In this document: positions 8,001-18,163 of the stretch, piece by piece
Layout: every line of letters begins with the position of its first letter
Numbering within the stretch: position 1 is the stretch's first letter
DNA from: UBA8752 sp036159995
Lineage (GTDB): Bacteria; Bacteroidota; Bacteroidia; Flavobacteriales_D; Sanyastnellaceae
Reading direction: 5' to 3'
Assembly (NCBI GenBank): GCA_036159995.1
Contig: JAYYEI010000002.1
Location: 24,119-88,118, forward strand
DNA length: 64,000 nucleotides
Notes under the pieces: model-generated
What the model was told of the DNA's origin: nothing
Database searches by the model: none
The model's input: only the letters and a program-made list of their open reading frames with translations
Translations under genes and position numbers: made by a program

Positions 8001-9312
8001 GGATGTAGAGTTTCTGTCCCACGCGGATCATGTCGCCGCGCAGTCCATTCCATTGCCTCAAATCCCGTACCGAAACCCCATGCCGGCGGGCAATGGTCCC
8101 CAGCACATCTCCATTCCGCACGCGGTACACCGTCACTTCAGGTTCAAACGTGACCTCAGGCGTGCGGTGTGGCTCCCAGGCCAACGCCTCTGGCATGCGG
8201 TCGATGAACGCGCCGACCGATTGCTGTGGGAGCACGAGGGGCCAACCGCCCCCGATGGCACCTGGCACCACCTCCTTGCGGTATTGGGGGTTCAATTGGG
8301 CAATCTCCGACACGGGGCGCCCGGTCACGTGGGCCACCTGGTCGAACCGAAGATTGCGGTGGACGACCACCGTATCCAAGGCGAACGCGGGCACGGCCGG
8401 GTCGCTGGGCACCAGGCCGGCCTCCACCGGATGGGCGAAGAGATAAGCCAACGCCACAATCGAGGGGACATATCGCGCCGTTTCCCTCGGCAGAAACCTC
8501 CGGACCTTCCAGAAATCCCGCGATCCGGCGCGCCGAATGGCCTTGTTCACATTGCCAGGGCCGGCGTTGTAGGCCGCCAGGGCGAGGTGCCAATCCCCAT
8601 CGTAGATCTCATGAAGCCGCTTCAAAAAGCGACACGCTGCATCGGTTGCCGCAATCGGGTCTCGGCGTTGATCGACCCAGCTGTTGATCTCCAGATCCTG
8701 CCGGCGGGCCGTGTTGTACATGAACTGCCAAAGTCCCGTGGCCCCGGCCCCACTGCGCGCCAACGGATTCAGCCCGCTTTCGAGGACGGGCACATACTTC
8801 AGCTCCAAGGGGAGGCCATGCCGGTCCAGGGCTTCTTCGAACAGAGGAAAATACTGGGGAGCGCGGCCCATCATCCGGCCGAGGAAAATGGGCCGGCGGC
8901 GCATCATGAAGGCAATGCGGTCCAACACGGCACCATGGGGAGCGAGATCGAGGGTCGACCGGCGATCCAGGTCGGCCAAATCCCTCAGGATGGCGGCCGT
9001 ATCGAGGTCCGCCGCCAAGGCCTTGCTGTCCGTCCCGGCATACCAGATGGCGCTGTCGGTGCTCACGCAATGGGCCTCCTCACACCACGCCCACCAAAGC
9101 GAATCAACCCGCTGGACCCAGGTGGAATCCAAAGCCTCCGTCTCTTGAATGGGGGGCGCGTCAAGGACCACCACGAGCTGGGCGCTGTCCGCGACCACGG
9201 TCAGGGTGTCTCCTTGTGCCGATGCGGTCGACAGGCCGTGAAGTACAAAGGCCAACCCAAGGGCGCGCCACCCTTGTCGGCGGATCCGGCCGTCAGGCCT
9301 TGTCCGCGTCAT
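7984..9312 (-). CDS. Lytic transglycosylase with LysM domain (MltD-like)
   Basis: A 442-residue secreted enzyme that should cleave the glycan strands of peptidoglycan. A signal peptide (to about residue 33) is followed by an SLT domain with the catalytic Glu178 in VLESGLNPLARSGAGATG. Further SLT motifs follow (LALAAYNAGPGNVNKAIRR; the tyrosine region near VPSIVALAYL). One LysM module occupies about residues 395-442 and binds peptidoglycan. The gene overlaps tatA by 20 bp and DUF4837 by 17 bp. MltD of E. coli is the closest well-known relative by layout. Confidence 0.93.
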   Translation of the reverse strand: MTRTRPDGRIRRQGWRALGLAFVLHGLSTASAQGDTLTVVADSAQLVVVLDAPPIQETEALDSTWVQRVDSLWWAWCEEAHCVSTDSAIWYAGTDSKALAADLDTAAILRDLADLDRRSTLDLAPHGAVLDRIAFMMRRRPIFLGRMMGRAPQYFPLFEEALDRHGLPLELKYVPVLESGLNPLARSGAGATGLWQFMYNTARRQDLEINSWVDQRRDPIAATDAACRFLKRLHEIYDGDWHLALAAYNAGPGNVNKAIRRAGSRDFWKVRRFLPRETARYVPSIVALAYLFAHPVEAGLVPSDPAVPAFALDTVVVHRNLRFDQVAHVTGRPVSEIAQLNPQYRKEVVPGAIGGGWPLVLPQQSVGAFIDRMPEALAWEPHRTPEVTFEPEVTVYRVRNGDVLGTIARRHGVSVRDLRQWNGLRGDMIRVGQKLYIHADPR

Positions 9313-9463
9313 CGCCGGCCTTGCCGTCGTCCTGCGTGGCGTCCTTGAATTCCTTCACGCCGCGGCCGAGACCGCGCATGAGTTCGGGAATCTTCCGGCC
9401 TCCGAACAGAAGGAGGACGACCAGAACGATCAGGATGACTTGAGTGGGTCCAATGGCTCCCAT
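9293..9463 (-). CDS. tatA: Twin-arginine translocase subunit TatA
   Basis: A 56-residue protein. It begins with a hydrophobic helix (residues 7-20), then the family hinge FGGRKIPELMRGLGRGVKEF and an acidic, lysine-rich tail. TatA forms the channel part of the Tat pathway, which exports folded proteins; the superoxide dismutase in this window could be a client. It lies 58 bp after panC and overlaps the transglycosylase gene by 20 bp. tatC is not in the window. Confidence 0.93.
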   Translation of the reverse strand: MGAIGPTQVILIVLVVLLLFGGRKIPELMRGLGRGVKEFKDATQDDGKAGDDADKA

Positions 9464-9521
9464 GCGATGGATTTTGGGGCGAAGTTCGGAGAAAACAGGC
9501 CGTCATCCCCACCCTGGGGAA

Positions 9522-10370
9522 TCAATTGGGAACGGGAACGTTGTCGATGAGCCTGACTCCCCCGAGGTGGGCGGCTCCAATGGCGCGGCATTCCCGTCCA
9601 TATTCCGGGGACGGATCCAACGTCTCGGCGTCCACAACCGCCAAGTATTCCACCGACCAACCAGCCTCCTCCAGCCGGTTCCACTGCCTCTTGGCCTCCG
9701 TCGCCATGTCCGTTGCCTCGGCCAATGCGCCCAGTGCCACACTCAACATCGGCGCCGCTCTCCTCTCCGCTTCATTCAAGCGAACATTCCTCGAGCTCAT
9801 GGCCAATCCATCCCCTTCCCGCCTCGTTGGGACCGGCACGATGGTCAGGTCCGGGAATTCCCGACGGACCAGTTCGGACACCACGGCCAACTGCTGCCAA
9901 TCCTTCTCTCCGAAATAGGCCCGGTCTGGTTCCACCTGGTGAAACAGGGCACGGACCACCGCCACGACCCCGTCGAAATGGCCTGGCCGATGCGCCGCCT
10001 CCCACAAGGCCGTTACGCCGCCATAGTCCACTGGGTCGGCGCGCTCAGGAATGCCGTCTGGATACAGCTCGTCAGGCCGGGGAAACACCACCGCATCGGC
10101 CCCGGCCGAATCCGCCATCCGAATGTCCGCTTCCCGGGTGTTGGGATAGCCTTCGAAGTCCGCGGCATCGTTGAATTGGGTCGGATTCACATAAACGCTG
10201 ACCACAACGTGACCCGAGCGACCAGCCTCTTGGCGGGCCATCCGAATAAGGTCCGCGTGACCCTCATGCAAGGCGCCCATGGTGGGGACAAAGGCCACAT
10301 GACCGGAGCCTTCATCGTCCCGCCTGGCCCGCTTCCAATCACCGAACGCGTCGTGAACCTCAAGTGTCAT
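9522..10370 (-). CDS. panC: Pantothenate synthetase (PanC)
   Basis: A 282-residue enzyme that joins pantoate and beta-alanine with ATP, the last step of pantothenate (coenzyme A precursor) synthesis. The HIGH-type signature FVPTMGALHEGHADLI and the ATP-binding loop AMSSRNVRLNEAERR are both present. I use the ATG at 10370 rather than the longer frame to 10445: it gives the usual family length and is preceded by a strong AGGAGG six bases upstream, unusual in this genome. It is the first gene of the leftward envelope operon and is divergent from the glycogen-synthase-like gene, an arrangement I remember from other Flavobacteriia. Confidence 0.96.
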   Translation of the reverse strand: MTLEVHDAFGDWKRARRDDEGSGHVAFVPTMGALHEGHADLIRMARQEAGRSGHVVVSVYVNPTQFNDAADFEGYPNTREADIRMADSAGADAVVFPRPDELYPDGIPERADPVDYGGVTALWEAAHRPGHFDGVVAVVRALFHQVEPDRAYFGEKDWQQLAVVSELVRREFPDLTIVPVPTRREGDGLAMSSRNVRLNEAERRAAPMLSVALGALAEATDMATEAKRQWNRLEEAGWSVEYLAVVDAETLDPSPEYGRECRAIGAAHLGGVRLIDNVPVPN

Positions 10371-10482
10371 TGCCTCCTGCCTGCCAGTCCGTTGCCTTCG
10401 ATTTGCGGCCGGGGAGCGGTCGTCCGGGGCGTTAATCTGTGTCAACGGACACGAATTTGAGGCGCTGAAAGTAGCCGAACCG

Positions 10483-10514
10483 CTTGAATTTCCGCGGTTT
10501 TCAAGCTATATTTG
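10483..10514 (+). promoter_or_regulatory. Bacteroidota-type promoter for the glycogen-synthase-like gene
   Basis: A perfect -7 box TATATTTG (10507-10514) lies 20 bp after a CTTG (10483-10486) that fits the -33 TTTG element. The start codon is at 10541, leaving a leader of roughly 20 bases. This is one of the two best promoters in the window. Confidence 0.65.
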
Positions 10515-10540
10515 AGTGAGCCTGTTATTCCGGAAGATTC

Positions 10541-11371
10541 ATGAGCAAGACCCGCATCCTCTACGTCAGTCAAGCAATTCAACCTTTTCTCCCGGAGAGC
10601 GACATCAGCAGGGCAGCAAGGCAAATCCCCCAAGGCATCCACGAGCGAGGCCGGGAAATCCGGGTGTTCATGCCCCGTTTCGGCGTCATCAACGAGCGCC
10701 GCCACCAACTCCATGAGGTCATTCGCCTGAGCGGCATGAACCTCAACATCAACGACACCGATCACCCCCTGATCATCAAGGTTGCCTCCATTCCGACCGC
10801 CCGGATGCAGGTGTACTTCATCGACAACGAGCACTACTTCAAGAAGAAGGTCACGTGGCTCGACGCCAAGGACAAGTTGGTTGGTGACAACGACGAGCGG
10901 GCCATCTTCTTCGCCCGCGGTGTCCTCGAAACGGTCCGCAAGCTGTCCTGGGCACCGGACATCATTCACTGCCATGGTTGGATGGCTTCCCTTGTTCCGC
11001 TCTACCTCAAGGAGCTCTTCAAGGACGATGCCCACTTCGAGAACACGAAAATCGTGACCAGCCTGTACGGCGAAGGCTTCGACGGCACCTTGAATGGCAG
11101 CCTCCACGAAAAGATCTCCTTCGACGGAATCGGGGCCGACGCTGTGGAGTCCATCCATATTCCCACGTTCGATGCCCTCAACGACATGGCCATCCGCCAC
11201 TCGGACGCCCTCATCGCCGGTTCTGAAGAACTGACCGGAGAGACTGCTGCGCTCTTCCAGTCCTCGGACCTACCGAAGATGCCGTACGCCGAAGCCAGTC
11301 TTGGTGCTGCCGAGGTAGCCAACTTCTACGACACCATCCTCGAGGGAAAGGAGGTGGCCGTTGAGGAGTAA
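10541..11371 (+). CDS. Glycogen synthase-like N-domain protein, probably non-catalytic
   Basis: A 276-residue protein matching only the N-terminal half of GT5 glycogen/starch synthases (ILYVSQAIQPFLPESD..., IIHCHGWMASLVPLYLKE). The second Rossmann domain that holds the donor-binding residues is absent. The usual N-terminal KxGGLADV motif is replaced by ESDISRAARQIPQGI. It is therefore unlikely to make glycogen by itself; a regulatory or binding role is possible. A similar stand-alone protein next to panC, and before DUF4270 and glmS, is what I recall from Flavobacteriia, so this is probably a conserved gene rather than a fresh truncation. It has its own upstream promoter. Confidence 0.82.
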   Translation: MSKTRILYVSQAIQPFLPESDISRAARQIPQGIHERGREIRVFMPRFGVINERRHQLHEVIRLSGMNLNINDTDHPLIIKVASIPTARMQVYFIDNEHYFKKKVTWLDAKDKLVGDNDERAIFFARGVLETVRKLSWAPDIIHCHGWMASLVPLYLKELFKDDAHFENTKIVTSLYGEGFDGTLNGSLHEKISFDGIGADAVESIHIPTFDALNDMAIRHSDALIAGSEELTGETAALFQSSDLPKMPYAEASLGAAEVANFYDTILEGKEVAVEE

Positions 11372-11399
11372 ACCTGCTTCCTTTTCGTCTGGAATTCAG

Positions 11400-11427
11400 C
11401 GCCGTCGACCATCGGTTGACGACGGCG
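11400..11427 (+). other. Hairpin between the glycogen-synthase-like and DUF4270 genes
   Basis: CGCC-GTCGACC, a three-base loop, GGTTGAC, three bulged bases and GGCG can fold into a stable stem. There is no T-run, so it is not a classical terminator. It could reduce read-through or protect the mRNA end. Confidence 0.4.
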
Positions 11428-11477
11428 TTCCCCGACGGCCATTCTGCACGAACTTGCGTGCTCAATCCGATTCACCC

Positions 11478-12749
11478 ATGCGTTCCGTACGCGCCTCCTT
11501 CCTCTTCCTGGTTGCCGTGCTCAGCCTGGCCGGCTGTAGAAAACCCGACAGCGACCTCGGCCTCGGCCTCCAACCGGAAGGAGAGCTGCTCGACCTCCGA
11601 ACGGATACCCTGAGCTTCTCCGTAGAGATGGTTCCGGTGGACTCCCTTCGAACCGATGAGCGCAGCCGATTGCTGCTCGGCAACACCCTCGATCCAATCA
11701 GTGGACTCACCTCCGCCTTCTTTTCCACGGAACTGCGTCTGTCCCAAACCTCCATTGATTTTGGCACGGACCCGGTCTGCGACAGCGTGATCTTCACCCT
11801 CCGGTTCAACGGACCGGCCTACGGGCTCAATTTCGACCAATACCTCAGTGTCGAACAGCTCGCCGACACCCTCTCCATCGACAGCGCCTATTACGCGCGG
11901 GACCTACCAGCCACGGTGCCGGTCAACCTCGCCATCCCGGAAGGTCAACCCGTCCAGATGCACCCGTCCCAATCGGTCATCATCGGGTCCGATACACTGT
12001 CTGCGCGCGTCCACATTCCCCTCGATCCGGCCTTCGGACAAAGCCTGATCAATGCGGACTCCTCCGTCTACGCCACAAATGAAGCCTGGCGTGCCCATTT
12101 CAAAGGGCTCCAAGTCCGCTCCCAATCCGGCGGCGGCGGCATCGTTTGCCTTGAACCCAACGCGGGCATATCGTACATGACCCTCCACTACCACAACACG
12201 GAGGACACGACGAGCTACAACTTCATCATCAACAGCAACGCCGCCCGGGTGGGCCACTTCCAACACAGCTGGCCTCCAGAATTCGGCCGCCTGAACGACA
12301 GCCTCGCCACAGACATGGCCGAGCGTGTTGCCCTTGTCGGCGCCGCCGGGTCATACTTGAGGCTGGACCTGAGCGGGTTGGACAGCCTGAACGCTGCTGA
12401 TGGAACCGTGATCAACCGGGCGGAAATCGTATTGCCTGTGGAGGATCTCCCGTCGAAACTGCCCCGGCCGTCCACCCTCACCGCCTTCATGAAAGGCGTC
12501 AACGGCGGCCTCGAATTAACCCCGGAAGCGGGGTCGCCGGGGGTCACCTATGGCGGCACCTTTGACCCCAATCGGAACGCCTATGTCCTCAACCTTCCGG
12601 TTTACGCGCAACGACGCCTGAATGGAGAGGAGACCCGGCCGTACGTCTACCTCTACTCCGAGCTTTCCTCTGTGGCCTTGGAGCAGGTCGTGTTTCGGAC
12701 CACAATCTCTTCCCCCGACGCCGCGTTCATTGTCACCCGGTCGGAATGA
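11478..12749 (+). CDS. DUF4270 family lipoprotein
   Basis: A 423-residue protein with a signal peptide and lipobox SLAGC at about residue 18-20 from the ATG at 11478. The following KPDSDLGLGLQPEGELLD and the beta-rich body fit DUF4270, a Bacteroidota family of predicted surface or periplasmic lipoproteins of unknown function. It lies between the glycogen-synthase-like gene and glmS, only 33 bp before the latter. The frame is open further upstream, but only this start gives a lipoprotein signal. Confidence 0.85.
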   Translation: MRSVRASFLFLVAVLSLAGCRKPDSDLGLGLQPEGELLDLRTDTLSFSVEMVPVDSLRTDERSRLLLGNTLDPISGLTSAFFSTELRLSQTSIDFGTDPVCDSVIFTLRFNGPAYGLNFDQYLSVEQLADTLSIDSAYYARDLPATVPVNLAIPEGQPVQMHPSQSVIIGSDTLSARVHIPLDPAFGQSLINADSSVYATNEAWRAHFKGLQVRSQSGGGGIVCLEPNAGISYMTLHYHNTEDTTSYNFIINSNAARVGHFQHSWPPEFGRLNDSLATDMAERVALVGAAGSYLRLDLSGLDSLNAADGTVINRAEIVLPVEDLPSKLPRPSTLTAFMKGVNGGLELTPEAGSPGVTYGGTFDPNRNAYVLNLPVYAQRRLNGEETRPYVYLYSELSSVALEQVVFRTTISSPDAAFIVTRSE

Positions 12750-12769
12750 ACCGAGCGGACGCTTCAATC

Positions 12770-12777
12770 TACCTTTA
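12770..12777 (+). promoter_or_regulatory. Promoter -7-like box before glmS
   Basis: TACCTTTA differs from TAnnTTTG at the last base and ends five bases before the glmS ATG. If used, the message would be nearly leaderless. No clear -33 element. Confidence 0.3.
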
Positions 12778-12782
12778 GAACC

Positions 12783-14616
<1,834 letters not shown>

Positions 14617-14630
<14 letters not shown>

Positions 14631-16095
14631 GGTCCCTCGCCAGGGCGGCAATGCGGTCCAACATGGCCTCGAGGTCTTCCGGCTCGGTCAATGGGTTCAT
14701 CAAGGTACACCGCAACCAAGCGGTGTTCCCGAATCGGGTCATCACCACATACTGCGGCCCTTCCTCCAGGTGCTTCTGACGCAGGGCGGCCGTGAAGGCG
14801 TTCAGGGCATCCGGTGTCGCGGAGGTCATCGACTCCGGAATGTGGCGGAAACAAACAATGTTCGCCTCCGGCCGCATGGCCAGCTCGAAATCCGGTCGTT
14901 GCTCCACCTGATCGGCCAATTCCCGGCCCAAATCGAACAGCCGGTCCACCAGGTGCCCCCAGATCTCGGCGCCATATTCCTCGAGAACGGCCGCGACTCG
15001 GGTGCTCAACATCCGCTTGGTGCATTCGAAGGTCCGCTTTCCGAAGTTCCACCACTCGGGTTCCTCGGCATCGCTCCAGAGGTACTCAGCTGCCTGTGTG
15101 AACGGCAGGAAACTGTGGTCGTGTCGACCATAGAACAGCCCGGTGCACAGGGCCGGAACCCCCATGACTTTGTGGAAGTCCATCGCCACACTGTGCGCCC
15201 GGCCCAAGCCCGATACCAAGTGGGCATGCCGCTGGCTGAAGACGGCAGGCGCCCCATGCGCCCCATCCACATGGAACCACAGCCCGTGCTCTTCCGCAAA
15301 ATCCGCCAGCAGGTTCAAGTCATCATAGGCCCCGCTGCTTGTGGTGCAGGCACTGCCCACCACAGAGACCACCCGACGTCCCTGGGACTCCATGTCACGC
15401 AATGCCCGTGTCAGTCCTTCCGCCGTGATCTTGTGTCGTGCATCCGTGGCGACCAATCCGACGCCTTCGGCTCCCCACCCCATGATGCGGACCGCACGGT
15501 CCACACAGTAATGAGCTTGGTCCGACACCAACACCGCACCCAACCCATCGTCCCCCTCCGTCCAAGGGTCCGCCTCCGGTCCGGCCTTCCACCGGCGGGC
15601 TGCCAACAACGCCACGAGATTGGCCAAGGTGCCTCCGTGGCACATCACGCCGCCACACCCCTCAGGCAATCCCATCATGCGCCCAATGCGGGCCATCAGG
15701 ACCTCCTCCATCGCGGAATTCGTCGGCCCCATCTCATAAATGGCGCCGCCATTGTTCAGCATGTCGGTCACCATCCCCACCAACGCCCCATCAGGAAACG
15801 GCACGGCCACCTGGTGTCCCATGTATCGCGGGTCCTGAAGCCGGTTGGACCGGTCGACCACGAGCCGCATCAACCCCACCAGGCCCTCCGGTCGATCGAG
15901 CCGGCCTTCCCAGAAAGCGCGCTCCTCCTCGGGCGGCGTCCACGGCATGGACCTCTCGGTCTGTCGGGATTGGGCCTCCCGGAGGTGTCGCTCCATGTCC
16001 GAAACAACATCCCGCGCCAACCGCCCGAATCGGTCCGGATCGTAGGCCTTTTGAAGGAGGGGGTGCAAGGCGTCCATCGAGGACAAAATTGGCAT
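14617..16095 (-). CDS. PLP-dependent group II decarboxylase
   Basis: A 492-residue enzyme of the aromatic-amino-acid/glutamate/diaminobutyrate decarboxylase fold. The cofactor-binding lysine lies in VAMDFHKVMGVPA, the PLP-stacking region in HVDGAHGAPAV, and the substrate-loop region in CTTSSGAYDD. The start at 16095 (MPILSS) or 16077 (MDALHP) gives a normal N-terminus; the longer frame to 16347 is over non-coding sequence. The nearest named relatives by motif are L-2,4-diaminobutyrate decarboxylases, but the substrate cannot be read from the sequence. It has no metabolic neighbours and overlaps glmS by 14 bp at its 3' end. Confidence 0.85.
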
Positions 16096-16248
16096 CAATT
16101 CCAAGGAAATCAGAGGGTCAGAGGCACCGGATGGCCACGGTCGAACCGGACGTCCACATTGGGAGTTGTGGAAAAACCGTGTATATCCCCGGGTGCTTCG
16201 ACGGAATTGCTTTTCTTGCGGCCGGAAATCATTTTCAGAAACCTCAAG

Positions 16249-17193
16249 ATGAAGCACATCCTGTCTGCCCTCGCCTTGGTTGCCCTTTTCGCAGTCACGG
16301 CCAACGCCCAGAAGCAATTCGGCGGCGAGCACAACATCGAGCTCCAATTCACTCCGCTCGGTGACAGCCCTGTTGACGGCACCACCATCAAGTACCGGAA
16401 CTTCACGGACGAAGAGTCCGCCTTCCGTTTGAGCCTCACGTTCAACAGCACGAACTCCAAGTCCATCGGCTTCCGTGAGTTTGACTTCAACGGTGTCGGT
16501 CGCCCCGAGCCCTACTTCAGCATCATGCCCGACGGCACGATCGTCGAAGGCGGCATCCCGGCCATCGCAGGCGCCTACGTGACCTCCGGTGACGACGAGA
16601 TCCCCAACCCGGATCTATACGACACGTTCAGCCAGAGCACCTGGATGGTCGCCCCGGGTTACGAAAAGCACTTCGATGCCGGCGGCGACAAGCTCAGCCC
16701 GTACATCGGCTTCGAGATTGGCTACGGTGTGACCAACTCCTCCTTCGAGCAAGAATTCTGGAGCGCTGACGACGAGAACCAAGTCGGTGACCAAGACCAG
16801 TACATCGTCTGGACCCAGACCATCAGCCAGAGCGCCAGCATGTTCAAGCTCGGCCTCGTGACCGGTTTCGACGCCTACCTCACGGACTACCTCTACGTGG
16901 GTGCTGAGGCCGGCCTCGGCTTCATGAGCTCCAAAGTCAACGACATGGAGATCGCCGCCACCGACAACGTTGCGTACAACCTCTTCTGGGGCACGCAGAA
17001 CGCTGTCGACCCGAGCGACCTCACCGAGATGCCCGCTCCCATCCAGGGCAGCGTCGACCTCGTGGGCCATGCCTACAGCGGTCAGCACCCGGCCAACATC
17101 AACGACCGTCCCTTCTGGACCGGTACGCAGCAGGGTGGTGCCCTCGGAACCCAGTTCCAGGCCCAGCTCCGTCTCGGCTACCTCTTCCAGTAA
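16249..17193 (+). CDS. Predicted outer-membrane beta-barrel protein
   Basis: A 314-residue protein with a signal peptide cut after about residue 20 (SALALVALFAVTANA). The body alternates polar and hydrophobic residues with many aromatic ends and finishes in LRLGYLFQ, a typical beta-barrel C-terminus. I do not recognise a named family. The frame is open for 1.5 kb upstream on the opposite strand of the decarboxylase gene, but the ATG at 16249 gives the signal peptide. A strong terminator follows 20 bp after the stop, so this gene forms a single transcription unit and is probably well expressed. Confidence 0.8.
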   Translation: MKHILSALALVALFAVTANAQKQFGGEHNIELQFTPLGDSPVDGTTIKYRNFTDEESAFRLSLTFNSTNSKSIGFREFDFNGVGRPEPYFSIMPDGTIVEGGIPAIAGAYVTSGDDEIPNPDLYDTFSQSTWMVAPGYEKHFDAGGDKLSPYIGFEIGYGVTNSSFEQEFWSADDENQVGDQDQYIVWTQTISQSASMFKLGLVTGFDAYLTDYLYVGAEAGLGFMSSKVNDMEIAATDNVAYNLFWGTQNAVDPSDLTEMPAPIQGSVDLVGHAYSGQHPANINDRPFWTGTQQGGALGTQFQAQLRLGYLFQ

Positions 17194-17213
17194 TCGGAAA
17201 TCACCTCATTCGG

Positions 17214-17247
17214 AAAGCCCCGCCCTCATCGGCGGGGCTTTTCTTTT
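17214..17247 (+). terminator. Rho-independent terminator of the outer-membrane protein gene
   Basis: A perfect 11-bp stem, AAAGCCCCGCC paired with GGCGGGGCTTT, has a six-base loop and is followed by TCTTTT. It lies 20 bp after the stop at 17193. Confidence 0.9.
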
Positions 17248-17291
17248 GTCTTGAAATTGGATGGGACATCCGCTCTCATCAACTTGGGCCC

Positions 17292-18068
17292 ATGGCACTG
17301 CGCATCGAACTCGACCACGCCAGCCACGTCTGGCGCTCCACGGGCAATGGCGTCGACCTGAGCGTGCCGGTCAATCCCCATTCCGGCCTTCCCCGCGCCT
17401 GGTATAGGGGGCCCGCCACAGCCGAACCTGTTCGATCAGATGGGTGGGTGGGCTCCGTGGCGGAAGGAGGCAGTGTCAACTTTCGCGATGTCACGTTCAA
17501 CCCCCACGCCCACGGCACCCACACGGAGACCCGGGAACACGTGCGGGATGAATTCCACCCCATTGATGCCCTCGCCCGCTCTGGCGCCCTCCCGTTCCTT
17601 ATGCCGAGCCTGCTCATCGATGCCCATCCAGAATCCTCCGGGGACGACTGGGTCGTGCCACTGAGCGCCTTGGCGCGGCATGCTCCATGGATGCAGACCC
17701 ATCAGCCCTCGGCTGTCATCCTGCGCTGTACCAATGGCGACGTCCAACGGGATTGGAGTCAGACGAATCCGCCCTATTTGGACGCCGGATTCGCAGAGGA
17801 CTTGGTGGCTCGAGGCGTCCAACATCTGCTCCTCGACCTGCCCAGCGTAGACCGCGAGGTTGATGGGGGTGAATTGAGGGCCCATCACGCCTTTTTTGGG
17901 CCCATCTCCTCACCCCGTGAGGGCGCCACCATTTCAGAGCTTCTGTGCGTCCCTGAAGGGCTCAAGGCTGGCCCTGGTCTGCTCGCCATGCAGGTGGCCC
18001 CCTTCGTTCATGACGCGGCGCCCTCCCGTCCCCTGTGGTTCCCAGCCACCGTGGAGTCCCACAAATGA
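17292..18068 (+). CDS. Cyclase family protein (kynurenine formamidase-like)
   Basis: A 258-residue metal-dependent hydrolase. The family motif HxGTHxDxPxH appears as HAHGTHTETREH, with Glu in place of the usual Asp. The start DLSVPVNPHSGLP and the end DAAPSRPLWFP also fit the family. Known members hydrolyse N-formylkynurenine or related amides, but without pathway neighbours the substrate is open. It lies between two terminator-like hairpins and is transcribed alone. Confidence 0.82.
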   Translation: MALRIELDHASHVWRSTGNGVDLSVPVNPHSGLPRAWYRGPATAEPVRSDGWVGSVAEGGSVNFRDVTFNPHAHGTHTETREHVRDEFHPIDALARSGALPFLMPSLLIDAHPESSGDDWVVPLSALARHAPWMQTHQPSAVILRCTNGDVQRDWSQTNPPYLDAGFAEDLVARGVQHLLLDLPSVDREVDGGELRAHHAFFGPISSPREGATISELLCVPEGLKAGPGLLAMQVAPFVHDAAPSRPLWFPATVESHK

Positions 18069-18096
18069 AAAGGCCCACCCTTGTGGGCAGGCCTTT
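18069..18096. terminator. Hairpin between cyclase and NtrY-like kinase genes
   Basis: AAAGGCC pairs with GGCCTTT over an inner GC-rich loop. The arms begin with A and end with T, so it can end transcription from either convergent gene. Confidence 0.6.
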
Positions 18097-18163
18097 CCGG
18101 TCGTGTTGTGAATCGCAGTGAGCGTCAATTGACGTCCCGCCAATCCGTGTTGAAAACACAGGG

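Noticed and set aside
16167..16175. TGTGGAAAA, 8 of 9 to the DnaA box, upstream of the outer-membrane protein gene
   Set aside because: Single site with no neighbours and no skew change; expected by chance.
14770..16248. A 493-codon upstream extension of the outer-membrane protein
   Set aside because: The extension is antisense to the decarboxylase; only the ATG at 16249 gives a signal peptide.
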